Assembly: GCA_963978905.1 (NCBI GenBank) | Contig: OZ022261.1 | Span: 25,913,686 to 25,977,685, forward strand | Length of the DNA stretch: 64,000 bases | Direction: 5' to 3' | Origin: Trichostrongylus colubriformis | Taxonomy: Eukaryota > Nematoda > Chromadorea > Rhabditida > Trichostrongylidae | Part shown: one piece after another, positions 11,736 to 24,500 of the stretch | Position numbering within the stretch: position 1 is the first letter of the stretch | Layout: each line of letters starts with the position of its first letter | Program-made: the position numbers and the translations under genes | Notes under the pieces: model-generated | The model's database searches: none | What the model was told of the DNA's origin: nothing | Seen by the model: only the letters and a program-made list of their open reading frames with translations

Positions 11736-12527
11736 ATGCGACTTCTGGTGCTTCTTATTTTCATTATCGCCGTAGCTAGTGGGTGAGTCCACGATTTGGC
11801 TGTTCTTCGTATTGAACATTCCCAAAGTCGGTGGGTAGGCAGTCACAAGCCGCGTTCATACTCTGCGGTGCCGGCAGCAGGGAGCGACTGCGTGTCTCTG
11901 CATTTCCGCCTATACACTCGTGCCTCGTCTCTACCCTCCCCCGAGCAACACGGCCTCGCTGCCTGTGAACGCAGGCAAGCCCTGCTGGCGTGGAGTATGA
12001 TCGCGTCCTTATGTCTGCCTTTCGTACCGCGGTGCGTGGCGTGAAGTACGATGCTGGCGAGCAAATGAAAGTAAAGCGTAGTTGCGCCATGTGGTCACTT
12101 TGAGACCCATCTACATACGGCGTCTAGTTCGCGTGCATTGACTGCGATGACAATCCCCACTAGATGCAATGACAAACAATATGATCATCCGCGCTTCTTA
12201 TTGAACTACATTGTTGGATAGAGAGTGCGGTGAAAAATCCTTTGAAAATTCCTGAAAACGGGTTGCTGAAGTGCGAAAACATATACCGAGTTTTGAGTGC
12301 GGCAACACGAGACAAGCAGAAGTGGTGCATGCAAACAGTAGTAACTCCATCACTCTTCAATATGCCGATTTGGGTTCAGTGTTTCATCGGTGAGCAATTT
12401 CAGAGCTCTGCGCTTCAAACGCCAATGGCCATTCAAACGACTGACCGGTTACGATCTTTTCCCCAGAAGCCAGTGGTATCGCTACAATAGATACCATAAT
12501 ATACTTGACAAATACTTCCCGCTGTAA
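11736..12527 (+). CDS. Two-exon gene for a small secreted peptide, function unknown
   Basis: Exon 1 (11736-11782) encodes MRLLVLLIFIIAVASG, a textbook signal peptide, and ends at a GTGAGT donor. Exon 2 (12404-12527) follows an AATTTCAG acceptor. It joins in phase (GG plus A makes a Gly codon) and runs 40 codons to TAA at 12525-12527, giving a 56-residue protein. The mature part is basic and aromatic, with LRFKRQWPFKRLTGYDLF and SQWYRYNRYHNILDKYFPL. Two Lys-Arg pairs could be convertase sites, so a neuropeptide-like or small secreted effector peptide is possible; I do not recognise a family. The 621-base intron carries a GC-rich palindromic MITE remnant. The gene lies downstream of the myosin gene and is convergent with it. 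It is supported by splice sites and signal peptide only, with no homologue seen. Confidence 0.5.
11850..12060. repeat. Partial relative of the CGTTCATACTC MITE
   Basis: GCCGCGTTCATACTCTGCGG with GACTGCGTGTCTCTGCATTT matches an arm of the element at 16048-16204. An inverted partial arm (GGCGTGGAGTATGATCGCGT) follows. It lies within the intron of the secreted-peptide gene. Confidence 0.65.
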
Positions 12528-12904
12528 ATAATTGACTTCTGCTTATACAAAAATTGAATGTTATATAATACATGAATATGTGTGCGAATCAATAATTTAA
12601 GGAAAAATTGAGCCTTGTGCACATCCGTTAATTAGGTATGACACAAGCATGACACGAAAATCCGCAATGTCATTGTAAGAAGCTCAATAAAAATTATGCT
12701 GTCACGCCATTGTACTTTGACATATTGATGGCGCCTCATCTGGGTGCTTTTCAGTGCGGTGGGTGCCCGCGGAGTAGCTCTGGAGGGCGGGGCAACGTTC
12801 ACTATTGGCTTCGCAATCTGCATGTATCTCTTCAGTGATGCAGAAAGTGCAAAAGCACGTTCACGGGTACTCCAACCGTTGACACTCATTGCAATGAAAA
12901 GCAC

Positions 12905-13050
12905 GCCGACGATGCGACAATGAAGAGCCCAAAGCGCGCTTCCAACGCGAGTTTGGCCAAAGATCACTTCTTCGAAAACCGTTCGAAGTGAAGAGCCCAA
13001 AGCGCGTTCTCAAAGCGAGTTTGGCCAACATTTCTTTGAAAACCATTTGA
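12905..13050. repeat. Imperfect tandem duplication, about 75 bp
   Basis: GAAGAGCCCAAAGCGCG followed by a GCGAGTTTGGCCAA block and CTTTGAAAACC(A/G)TT occurs at 12920-12985 and again from 12988. Substitutions are scattered. Confidence 0.75.
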
Positions 13051-14215
13051 AGAGAACATCTCCTCAATTCTGTCCTTAATACTCTTTATGGTGTTTTCGT
13101 ATAGATAGCCTTTGCTGAATTGAGTTAGAAATCAAAATCCGCATAGCCCTCATGAGGGTAAAATTTTTTGATGATGCAGTAATTCTAGTTGTGCAATTCC
13201 ATCTAGTTCCTTAGCGAGTTTTTTCCAAGTTCCAGTTCTTTACTGCCTGCTTATCTGCTTTCACGGCTCTAGGACTCGCGCAGTGTATCGAGGAAACTTC
13301 TAGTTTCTTCTTGCTTGATCAAGCCCACGGTTCAGCGACCATTATCATGAAAGGATGAAGGAAACGGCACTACTAAATTATTATCAAAGAAACGGCACCA
13401 TTAAATCATTAGGACCACGAAAATCGTTGGGTAAACAAGAACAAAATTGCTGACACCGCCGATAAGGGCTGAAAAAAAAGTCAGAATTTTAATAAATTTC
13501 CATCGATGTAGCTAGGAGCAGTCGCGCCACGTTTCATAGCTGCGGTCATATCTGAGAAAACTGCGCCCCGTGTGAAGGAAAACTTTAACGAAACGTCAAA
13601 ACCAGCGAGAAACTTGGGTGGAGCGTCGTTCATCGCGTGGCAAAATTGAAACCGAAAAAATAGACGTGAGACACGGTGATAGCCGCCAGTACGCAATATA
13701 CACGGCGCTCCAACACGTATGCGACACCGCGCGTTCTCTGTCCTAACTTTATACAGCTTCTAACAGCCCTCTACGCTTCCATGACCCACCTCAGAGCGAC
13801 TCCTTTCGAAGTTGCTCGTATAGGATTACGCATAGTACAGAAACGTTTGTTATTAATTATGAGGGGAAAAGGTGAATATTGGAAATGCGAACCATCAAAT
13901 TAGCGAGTTAAAAGTACTTAAAAATGTCACACTTGCAGGTCAGAAAATCGTGGATGGGTGCGTATCATTAGGATAGAAAAGTTGCGTGGTCGCATGTGGC
14001 GCGACGCATGCGAGCTGTGCCACATAGTAAATGAATTCTGATGCGACTGCCGTGTCCTGAGCATGGTGCCAATAGCTTCCTCGCATCGCGTCACGCAGCA
14101 CATCGTCACTGCCCTATCGACACGAACCCATCATTAGATAATTTTGAAGAGATTTTCTCAAATAAACGTAAAGGAATTCTACCTGTGGAACTGAGAAATT
14201 CTGTGCTTTTTTAAA

Positions 14216-14228
14216 TTATTTATTTATT
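14216..14228 (-). terminator. Probable polyadenylation signal of the myosin gene
   Basis: On the minus strand this reads as overlapping AATAAATAAAT about 185-195 bases downstream of the myosin stop codon at 14412-14414. Position and composition fit a nematode 3' UTR. The cleavage site is not resolved. Confidence 0.5.
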
Positions 14229-14411
14229 AATGTGACTTTTTGTATAACAATGTAGCATAATGAAATACTCTCGCAAAAACTCATTCACTAATGCCTCAGT
14301 TCACCGCTTCACAGCCAGTAAGTTTTCGTGGAAGCTGAAGTCATGCATCATAAATACACATACATCTTGGTAGCGGTATCAAACTTCCAATTCAAAATTA
14401 ATCTATCTATA

Positions 14412-17400
14412 TCAATCGCTTAATAATCCACGATTTTCGTTGACAATGAACGTGTACTGTCCAACGAGTCGAGTTATCGCTGAGCTCTGAAAGTTGCATG
14501 TTTAAGGTATTCAAAACGTAAATATGCAGAAAATCACACATTGAAACATTCCGGTAGTCCATCTCGTCACCTGAGCAGATCACTGATGTCTTCTACTTCC
14601 TTTGGCTTGGGCTGAATTTATGGCTCGCTAATTGCACGAGCGCTGGTGTCGTCGCGCGCACTCTCACTTCGACGCGTTATTTCCTTCCGTATAGTTGGTC
14701 TGTTACCTCACGGCCGTGCGTTGCGGGGGGATAATAGCACGCTCAAGTGACAGAGCACATGACTACACATGCGATCCCACGATCATGCGAACCGTAGTTC
14801 CGCAATGTAACTGCAGTCATACGCATCCGTCTCTGAATAGATACTACTTTCAAAAAGTGCACTGATGATGGAAGCATACGAAAATTTCGGACTTTTGGAA
14901 GTCGCGCGCTAACCACGCCCATTTTCTCACGGTTGTCTGCGAGTGGCTCACTTACCAAAGAGTACCGTCCCTGCTCAGCTGACTTAGGCTCGAAGAACAA
15001 CTATCGTGTTTACGCCGTCGTTCTTTCGCGCCCTAGTGGGGTTGGCAAATGTGGGGTGTATATCGTTAGGACAGAAACGTCGCGTGGCCGTGTTTGGCGC
15101 GCGACGAGATGGTGCGGCGAGCTATGCGCGCCTTATCGGATGGGTCTTGAAGCGATGACGGTGCTCTACGCCTCATTCTAGGCGTAATCGCTTCAGGACT
15201 CAACTAATACGGCGCGCATAGCTCGCACATCCCGTCGCGTGCCGAACACCTTCACGCGACGTTTCTGTCCTAACGATATACACCCGGCAAATGTGCAGGT
15301 GAGGTAATTTAGGTGGGCTCCCTACAGGCTCAGATATGAATTCGTCTCTTTCTAGTAGATAAGTAGTAACGGTAACGAAGGAGAAATGAAATATTCTGAC
15401 AAAGGTAACTGCTGACCTCGTTTGTACGGAATTCGTAGGTCCGATTCGATGACGGAGTGCCCACAATCATCTCGACTACGGTGTCGCGGTTCCCAGTGAC
15501 AGCAGATACGATCTTAAAAAGCTTCTTTTTCGCACTTACTATAAGGTGCCATCGCTCAGTATTAGAGTAACCGATGAATAGAATGGAGGTACCTTGTCAT
15601 ACGGCCAGTGTTCAACAACGTTACGACTTTGTGGCTCAAGCAGCTTCACACCTGTCCTGCCAATAGCCAATTCAACCGGTGGCAGAGCTCGTCCGTCAGA
15701 TGATGCAGCATCCAATCGGAATATTGTACTGCCAAACAGTGGCCAAGCAGACAGTATTTCTACAAGAATGCGACATGGTGACATGGTGTGTAAATATGAA
15801 ACTTATGCAGCTTTCAAGAGCTCCATGGAAGGCTTCAGATATTTTGAACTTCACTTCAATTTCGTGCCAAACCGCAACTATTACTCCCTTCTTGTCAATG
15901 CACTCTCTTAAGTGTCACTTACCACCGACCCCGTGGCTTAGGCCGAGGCTTAAATATAGAGGGTTGCCATCACTGGATGCTGCTGTACCATTGCCACCTG
16001 CTCTGTAGCCGACAGGGTAGACATACATAGCAGAGAATTCAAGTTGTTCTGTAAGGCCGCGTTCATACTCAGCGCCAGCAGGGCGTGGCTGCGTTCCGTG
16101 AGGTGCAGAGACGACGCAGGCAACGAGACAGGTGGCATAGGCGGAGTCGCAGAGACACGCAGCCACGCCCAGCCGCCGGTAACGCAGAGTATGAACGCAG
16201 CCTAACTAAACCTTACTTTGTTCGTATTCGCCACTACCCAACTACAAACGGCGCCCCTAGCACGCACGCCGCATATTGCGTTGCCGAATCCCGTTCTAGC
16301 AGTACATATCAGGCTCGGCCTGTACCTTTTAAAATTTTCCTAAACAAATCCTAGGCTTCCACGTTTCCTTGAGGGGAACTCATGCACCAATCAGGAAAAT
16401 TCGAGTCGGTTGGTCGACTTTTCAAAAAAGATCGTCAATCGATAATCTACATGACCGCTCTGACTCGAATATAAGACGAACATAGGGAAACACTTAGCCT
16501 TGTTCTTGTGTGAGTTACTTGCAATCGCCATTCCCCAACCCTCTTAATCACCCTTTCACATAGCAGCATCTATGATAGTATTCGATAATATCTAAAATTG
16601 GTATCTAAGTATTTGAGGTCCTAACCGAGGAATGCAGCTCTAGCTTGTGTTGCAGTAGTATTTGGATTCATAGAGCGGAGCTGGCGGTTGATTCTAGTAG
16701 CCCACGAATCGGCAGATTGGGACGGATACTCCATTACAGGCGTTGGAACTATTGATTGAACGTTTCGTCTGAAAGAAGTTTCAGTGGAACACAGAATTGT
16801 TCAATATTAGAAATATGATGACTAACGGCGTTACAGCTATCCGTTGTCCCTCACTAGACGCCAAGTGAAGATAAGCTGCTAGTCTGGTGACGTCGTCACA
16901 CATCGAGGCACTCATGTGTCCACTGGCTTGCCTTGTAAGGAGCGAGCCTCGCAAGTAGTCAGGAAGAACCTGAAATCGAATCAAGGCTCGCCAAATGTGT
17001 GAAGCTTTCTTGTTTATTCTCTCATGACATTTACAAAGATGGAGGGCACATTCCACGTTCGCGCCGTGTGAAGGACATTTCCTGAATCGTCACCGGTGGT
17101 ATTGGTTCAGAAGCCGTGCTCCCTTATCCCCGTGTACGCGCGGAGGCGTGGCAAAAACACTCCGCAACGACCTTCACCGATGCTGATCCAGAGAATGCCC
17201 TCCAAGTTGGATGCGCTCTCGGATAAGCAGAAAAATATCGCAGTTGTAAAAGTGGATTCAAGTGATTACCTGGAAGAACATAACATCAATATAAACAGGA
17301 TGATCAAGCCGCAGTGGATGTACCCAAGTGCAACGTTTCAACAAAAAGTGGAATTGTACACGCTTGTGTTCTAGTTCCGTACAGATGTCCAATATATAAT

Positions 17401-18597
17401 CGTCGTTTGCGCAATATTCGGTTCGATTTTCTAAAAAAAATTTGTCCTTTCATGACTCAAGCAAAACGAAAACTCAATAACCAGCAGAGTCGGGGTGGGA
17501 AAACAGGCGTACGCCGATGAGACAGGATCCTGTACTGCGGCTAGGCGAGGGGCCTGAAAGGCACCAGGAGGGGTAAGGGGAAAGAGGGAAACTGGGATTA
17601 CATAATTTCTGAAGCAAACCCTCTACTTCGGTAGAGGTGATGTGTAGCGAAAATCGCGTCGAAAATGTGCGACTACAGGTCTCACGATCCCGCAGCACGA
17701 CGTGACGTTCTGCAGTTTATCAGCCGGGCGAGTTGTCGGCGAGGGCGGGACAACGTTCGCGGCCGGCTAATTTAGCCTCTCCGCCCGTCAAAGGGGAGCG
17801 AGAAAGAAGGGGGTTTTTGGGTTCTTATTTGTCGTTTTTTAAAAAAAAGGATAAAGTTTTTGGCGTTAATCAATCCCTTCTGTGGGATGCGCCGCACATT
17901 CAAGTTCCATTCAGAATCGTGATGGCTGGTGAATGTGATGTGGCCTATACAATGACTTGCGGTGGCCAGCCGATGTACAAGTCAGTGGTTTTATCCCCCC
18001 AGACGCGTCTGGTGCCAATTTATCGACCCCGGAGGGGTGAAAGGCTTGGTTGGCCTGGGCGGGCGTTGATGCTGGATTTGATCCCCGCACTATGAGAGTG
18101 GGTTGCGCGCCACCTGTCACTACACCACCTCCGCCCTTTGTCGTTTTTTACCCCTTTTACTTCGTTCTTTTTTTACTGTCACTGTACTGAGCACCCCTAC
18201 TTTCACATTCCACAGCCTGCCAGATTTACCCTTTCGGTGTCTTTGAATGAGGCGCAGGACACGAAAATCGCTTTGGAACTACAATACACGTGGCGTTCCT
18301 ATCGTACGCCTTGGTAGGAAATCCTGTTCTAATGATACACGATAAGAAAAAAAACTTACCTTTCTCGAGGACATAACATAGACAGAATTCCTGTTGTTCA
18401 GACGGACTTCGTATATTGAGTTCAAGGCACAGCTCCTTAAGCTCACATGATTGAGGAGTTGGCACGATAATATTAAAACAAAGTAGGAGGAGCCTCACCC
18501 TGATGGCTTCTTCCACAACAGTTATACTTTTCGTGTTCACTACTTTCTTGCTGCCACCTGGTAATGTGTAGACTTGACGCTTTAGAATCTTACCATT
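14412..18597 (-). CDS. hum-4: C-terminal FERM domain and stop codon: eight exons
   Basis: Exons are 18499-18597, 18360-18441, 17270-17370, 16827-16969, 16626-16768, 15593-15759, 15417-15512 and 14412-14486. F1 includes ELCLELNIRSPSEQQEFCL. F2 includes RCTWVHPLRLDHPVYIDVMF, VLPDYLRGSLL, RLAAYLHLAS and INRQLRSMNPNTTATQARAA. F3 includes ILSAWPLFGSTIFRLDAASS, VELAIGRTGVKLLEPQSRNV and the last exon SSAITRLVGQYTF, matching the final FERM helix. Phases are 0, 1, 0, 2, 1, 0, 0, then a 75-base terminal exon (24 codons and TGA). An AATAAA-type signal lies about 190 bases further on. The terminal exon was placed by the helix match and exact phase. Confidence 0.86.
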
Positions 18598-21500
18598 CTG
18601 AAAGGAGGTTATAAGTAGATTGTCTAAAAAAATTTACAAAGTTAGTACTAATACTTACCGTGATCTCTTCGACTTCCATACCGCTCAGCAAGTACTTCCG
18701 ACCACCATAACGCATGGTCTGGTTCAAGTTTTGCAAGCACAACTGGGCAGTACCTGGAAATATTCTTATGCTAGAGAGGACGGGTGTATCTCGGGACTGC
18801 CCAACTAGGTCATCGCACCACGCGAAACGCGCTGCCGCGCGCGAAGTGCTCTCCCGGTTTCTTGTGAATGGGCCGCCCGCCGGGGCGCGAGCCCCTTGCG
18901 AGACATGACGCAAACAATTCAATGTTATGAAATTCAGCGACGGCTTACCGTGGTAGGCTCTCCTGTGATCGTCAGCGTTTTCAGAGAGATAATTGATCAG
19001 ATAAGGTCGTAGAGCTAGGGAGCTCTCAAAGTAAGCGGTAAGTATTGAAAAAAGTCGCCATCCTCGAATGGAACTGTCCGGCCTAAATATTTCATGCATC
19101 GCCACGTATTCTCACACATTTGGAGCTGGAGCACGCAAAGAGCGCATGCGATTGGTGTATTACCGTAGCCACCAATCACAAGCGTGCTTAGAAAGCACAT
19201 ATGATGAACTTTCAGGCTCCGCATTCCACTCCATTCGAAAGGCACGCTAAGCTCTGCACTGTGTCCTTTTGTAATAGTAGCTACTCACTTGCTAGACTTG
19301 TTGTTAGTAGTCTGTCGTATAATTTGGCAATATACTTCATCTCGTAATGCAGGATTTTTGTGACAAATCAGCAACAAACGGTATACAGCATCCGTTATCG
19401 TTTCGCCACGTCGAATAGGTTCATCTCCCATATAACGCATGATACCTGAATATCCAACTAGCAGTCTCAGATGACGATAATATAAACTCACCAATTAAAA
19501 AATTATAAGGAAGAAATGTTTGGACTCACACATGAATGTCTCGCAAGCCAGTTTGTCTAGCTCACTGGATTCAAAACGAATCAACGAGTGTGAGATCGGT
19601 TTATCTGTGAACTTTATCTTATGAGCAACGTCCTGCCACGTCCACTCTTTTCCTGAACATCCACTTCAAAGATTATACTCATAGAGCTCTAAGTGTGGTG
19701 GTCCTATCAAAGAAAAACCGCCACACGAATTTTATGGTTCATTGCGAAGCATGCCAATAATTATTTTGAGTGTCCCAATAGCCTGCGTAATATACAGACT
19801 TATGTGGAGCACAGGAGGAGCCGATGCGGAGTCGCGAGCGCGGGCATTGCGTGACGCAACGCCGCATTGGTCCCTTTTGATCAACCCGCACGAAGTCTCT
19901 GAGATCGCGAAATCGAATCTCTATTCATACAGTCCAGTTCCCGAAGGCTGGCAGGGCGTGGCCTACAGAGTTGGGTGAGAGTGTGTGGCGGGGTGAGAGA
20001 GATCGATACAAGTCCGTAGGCCTTGCCCTGACAGCCGTCGGGAAATGGACTGTATGTGGGCTGTGCACAGCAATGCAAATGGTAAAAAAGTCAAAGCAAT
20101 AAACAACATACTGTTCTTCTTGAGCGAGTTCTCAAATCCCTTCGGTCCACGGAAGTGATTCAGTGCAAATTCTAACATAGTATATTTAGACCCATTCATA
20201 TGACCGGAGCCGTCCAAAACATCATCGTACACCAGAGGCAGCGGTGGTAGCGAGTCTTCTACTTCACGCTAAATAACGGCACATCTCTCTTATTTCCGAA
20301 ACACTAGCATATAATTTTGATATTGTTTATTTTTGTTCGCGGGCTGCGGTGATAATCATCAACTATCAAAAATCAAATATATCAAAAACAGTATCTACCC
20401 AAGCTTTCAGCTTCACGGTTCGATGCCGATATTGGCCAATCGGCTCAACACGTTATACGGGTGAGTGCTGATAAGCTATGGTAAATATACCATTCAGAAG
20501 CTGAGTTAAGGTGAAAGGGGTGTCGGTAGTGTGGTGGTTCAGCACATATGACCGGAAAGCATGAAATGCGCGTTCGAATCCCGTCGGACACCGGAGCTTT
20601 TGCCCATAACTCAGCATCCTTGCGGTAACTAGCACATAAATTCCAATGAAAACGGTTCAAAATGTTATCAATGAATACGAAATAAACAAACATTGTGTTC
20701 ATCGAGAGGGATGACATATTGTGCGGGAAGGTTTCCGTAGCGATTCCCAATTTTCCCGTACAACCACGATCCAGATGGAGCCACTTCACCGCTTGGCAGT
20801 GGAATCTACATAGAATGTCTCAACATTGGAACATTTACATTAAAATATGTTAGCAGTTACCAGTTCAATGGTGTCTCCTTTCTTAAATGACAAGAGATTT
20901 GGCTGTTTCGTGATGTAGTCTGCTGTGGCGCGAACAAACTTTTTTCTCTGCAAAAAAAAATCCAGTGGAGGTATGCATGACAATGAACTAAAACTGGGGA
21001 GCCGTAGCGCGCACCTGCGCGACGCGTCGCTAATAAGTAGTAGGTACCTGGACTTGGCCGTGTATGCATTTATCGATTTGTGCTTTGATCTGTGGTGCCA
21101 TCTTAGTTCGCAAACGAATGCTCATCCCATTGCGAGTATGCAAACAAATTACTTCGTCGTTCTCCAGTGTGATATCCGATAAATCCGAGAAACTAAACAA
21201 ATTCCTTAACAAGCAAAAACTTAGTAGCCATCAATGGATTCTCACTTCAAATGATCTTGCGCTTTCAGAGGATTTTCCTTATCCAGCGGGGTATGAAGTA
21301 ACAATCGTATGCCGTGTTCACCGATCGAAAGCAGTACCGAAACTGATTCGTCAAGACGTTCCTCTACCACCTCAAAGCAAATACGGAACTTTTAGAGTTC
21401 AAAATCTATCAGGTGATTGCATCATTCACCTCGTAAACCTGCGTAAAGTACAGCGGCCATTTACGAGCTGCTGTGATAACGGCCACTTTTACGTCGACAG

Positions 21501-24500
21501 GAATCTCAGCCTGTCTGTTCAAAAGTTCCGGAGGAATGTTGTTATCTTCTGAAAGAGGAATGCTGTTATCTTCTGAAAAATTTTTGGAAATGTTCGGAAT
21601 ACGTGGAATCAAAAGGTTCAAGCAAGGGACAGAACTTTCAGACTCACTCAGAATACTAACAACATCGTCTCTTTCGTAGGCTCGGATACGGTAAGCGATT
21701 CCTTTACGGCAGTCAGAAATAATCTGCGCGAACACCTGATTGATGACGTGCACGTCATCCAGTTTTTCTTGTGGGTGGAACATCTAAAGAAAGCGGTAAT
21801 GTCATTCTGTGCACGACCTCCATTGACTGTGTTATCTGTTTCGTTAGCTACTATTGGATGGGTATATCGTCAAGATATGATCAGGCAACACGGTGTGCGG
21901 TGTAAGAGCTAGAGAGGTCGTATATATTATCGTTGGCTCCTAAAGCGATTACCGTGTCCTACGTCCTGTTTTGAGCAAAGGTCACGCCGTCGCTTCAGGA
22001 CCAAACTACATGCGGCGCTCATAGCTAGTACGCACCTCGCACGCCGCACGAAGTCCTATCCTTATGACACACGCCCTTATTTGATAAACTGCTTCGTTGG
22101 TATGTATGTCGCTAGAACTAGGAAGAGTTCAAGTTTTCTTCCTAGTTCTAGCGACAGTTCTTTTGGCGTGCTATCAAGAGCTACGAGATTGCTCCAAAAG
22201 GGTATGTGTTTATGTTATAGTTGTATGTGTATTATATAATAGTAGTTTATGTTACAGTAGCATGTAATTTTTTATACTTGATACCTTTTTGATGATAGCA
22301 GGGTGAGCCTTGTCCACATACACACGGAGAGGAACGGTCCCGAAAGTATAATGAAGTTCTTGGGAAATGCGGGTACTTCATAACAGAGGCGCTCGGCAAG
22401 AAGTAAAGGAAAGCGCTACGAATATTTGAAGGGAGAATGAATGTGCACCACCAAAATGATCTTCATGAGACCAAGGGTTGACAATGCATTCGAAGGAAGG
22501 AATAGTAATTTCTGAGGAGATCAGCAGCCAGTGCGATTATAAGCATCAATAACTGGAAGATGAAGGTTCCATCGGGTGTATATAGTTGCGCCGAGGCGTA
22601 CAGCCATACGCGTGCAATCTAGAGGCGCCGTAATTTGGGTCCCGAAGCGCTTGCCGTGTCCTTCGATTTGCTCGGGCTTGATAGCCTTAGAAGTCAAACA
22701 CGTACAGCGCCCAAAACTCGCACGCATTGCGCTGCACGCTGCGATGCGGAGTGCTGTTCAAACGGAGCACACCCGTTTCACTTGCGATCCGTTGCGGATG
22801 CTGCAAAACATCAATAAGCGCTGCTATATGATAGACCGATGTAAGCAGAAAATCATGAAAAATTTTGACTACTTTTACTTTTGCATATTTTTGGTATTTG
22901 TCGATACTTTCACTCTCTTTTGGAAAATTTGACTACAGTTAACGGTGTTATTCAGCACAACCCTAAACTGCTCCTGTTTCAAAAAGCAGCACTTAAAATA
23001 CGTAATTTCACGCACCTCTTTTCTTATGGTCAGCTTCCATGGCTGTTTCAAGTAGCGCACAGCCGGTGGCTGATGCGTATTCCCTGTATCAACATCGTAG
23101 TCCTGAGGAATCACCGAGACTGAAATGCTGTTTCTTATGCATCTGTTAAAGATTTCATTTGAAGAAACCGTTCTCAATTCTTCCAAATATCAAAAATAAG
23201 TACTGTAAATCGTACGTGAAGCTGTGGGACTACGAGAGCGATCCATGAGATCGTATGACCGATCATTTTCAGATTCGTGGATCCAATCGCTTTGATAGTG
23301 GTCGCTCTGAAATCAAGATTGAGCGATAGGTAGTGAGCACAGCGTTTCCTTTAACTGCTTCTCACTTAAAGGAATCGTCCACGGAAAATGAGTTTTTGTG
23401 TTACCCATGTATTTATGTTGTATTTGCCTAATGTTGGCCTCATGCAAAATTTCACGCGAAAAAATGTGAATCTGGCTGAGATACAGCACCACAAAGTGCG
23501 GTCCCAGTGGGCGGGGCCTCCGTGTAAAAGCCTCGTCCCGTCTTCCGTCGCCGTTGGGAACGGAGAGTAGGACTGTTTACGTAACCTTCTGTTCCTACAA
23601 TGCGTCTCCGACCACGGCGGACGCGGTACGAGGCTTTTACACGGAGGCCCCGCCCACCTGGACCGCACTTTGTGGTGCTGTATCTCAGCCAGATTCACAT
23701 TTTTTCGCGTGAAATTTTGCATGAGGCGAGCATTAGGCAAATACAACATAAATACATGGGTAACACAAAAACCATTTTCCGTGGACGATTCCTTTAAACT
23801 GGACAAAGAAAAAACACAACGGTGCCTCTTTTCCAGTTTACAAAGTACTCAGAATCAAAACACTGTATACTATAAATTGCCGATTGTTGAAAATTATGGC
23901 ATAAGTGGTATGTAGGATGATGTTGAAGAAAGAGCGAAACGAAACGGCCGGAAACTCGACGAATGGTGTCAGTGAGATCCTTGAACGCAGTGTTCTATGA
24001 GTAGTACACGTATTGACCAGAAACACGTGAATCTGTGATCATGCACCGCATGTGACGTGCTCGCTCAAAAACGAACACCTACCCTCATTCCCATCGTAGT
24101 TATCTTAAAACACACTTCCACAGTTCACAGCAGATTGCAATACTCGCCTACTTGGCCCCTGGTTCTCGCTCGTAGATAACATGTTCTAACATCCTCTACA
24201 CTAATACTTTTGTTTATAGCGCTCTGTAGATGTAGGTGACACAGCAGCGAAATATGAGGTGGTAATCAGAACGGTCCGAAATTTTTAGTGATTTTGAGAA
24301 CTATACTCTTCTCCTTTCCCAAAGCAACTGGTCCTTTTGATGTGGGGGATAGTGGGGACAGGAGGAAGGGGGGTGGGGAGAGTGATGAAGACTCGGCATA
24401 ATGCCATGCCCTACCTATCAGATCTTTCAGAATGTATAATCAAATGACCGTACCATAGCGCCCAATCCAAGTTCCTCGATGGGTTATACTTGATTCAGCG

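Larger units (their letters stand above)
12528..14411. other. Region between the convergent peptide and myosin genes
   Basis: Holds the myosin 3' UTR signal, the tandem duplication at 12905-13050 and REP-A fragments at 13670-13760 and 13967-14110. No further gene was recognised. Confidence 0.5.

Noticed and set aside
14571..14611. Mini-exon PKPKEVEDISDLL before the myosin end
   Set aside because: It looks helix-like and has good splice sites, but its phase does not join the terminal exon 14412-14486, which alone supplies the final FERM helix.
15803..15906. Minus-strand exon reading through VWHEIEVKFKISEAFHGALE
   Set aside because: It has plausible splice sites and phase, but the exon at 16626-16768 (ATQARAAFL joined to EILSAWPLFG) matches the FERM F2/F3 boundary much better and completes the phase chain.
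17096..17374. Plus-strand 92-codon frame
   Set aside because: It lies opposite the FERM F2 exon 17270-17370 (RCTWVHPLRLDHPVYIDVMF), which is supported by homology and phase.
20519..20592. Functional tRNA gene
   Set aside because: The B box and acceptor stem are suggestive, but the T and anticodon arms do not fold properly.
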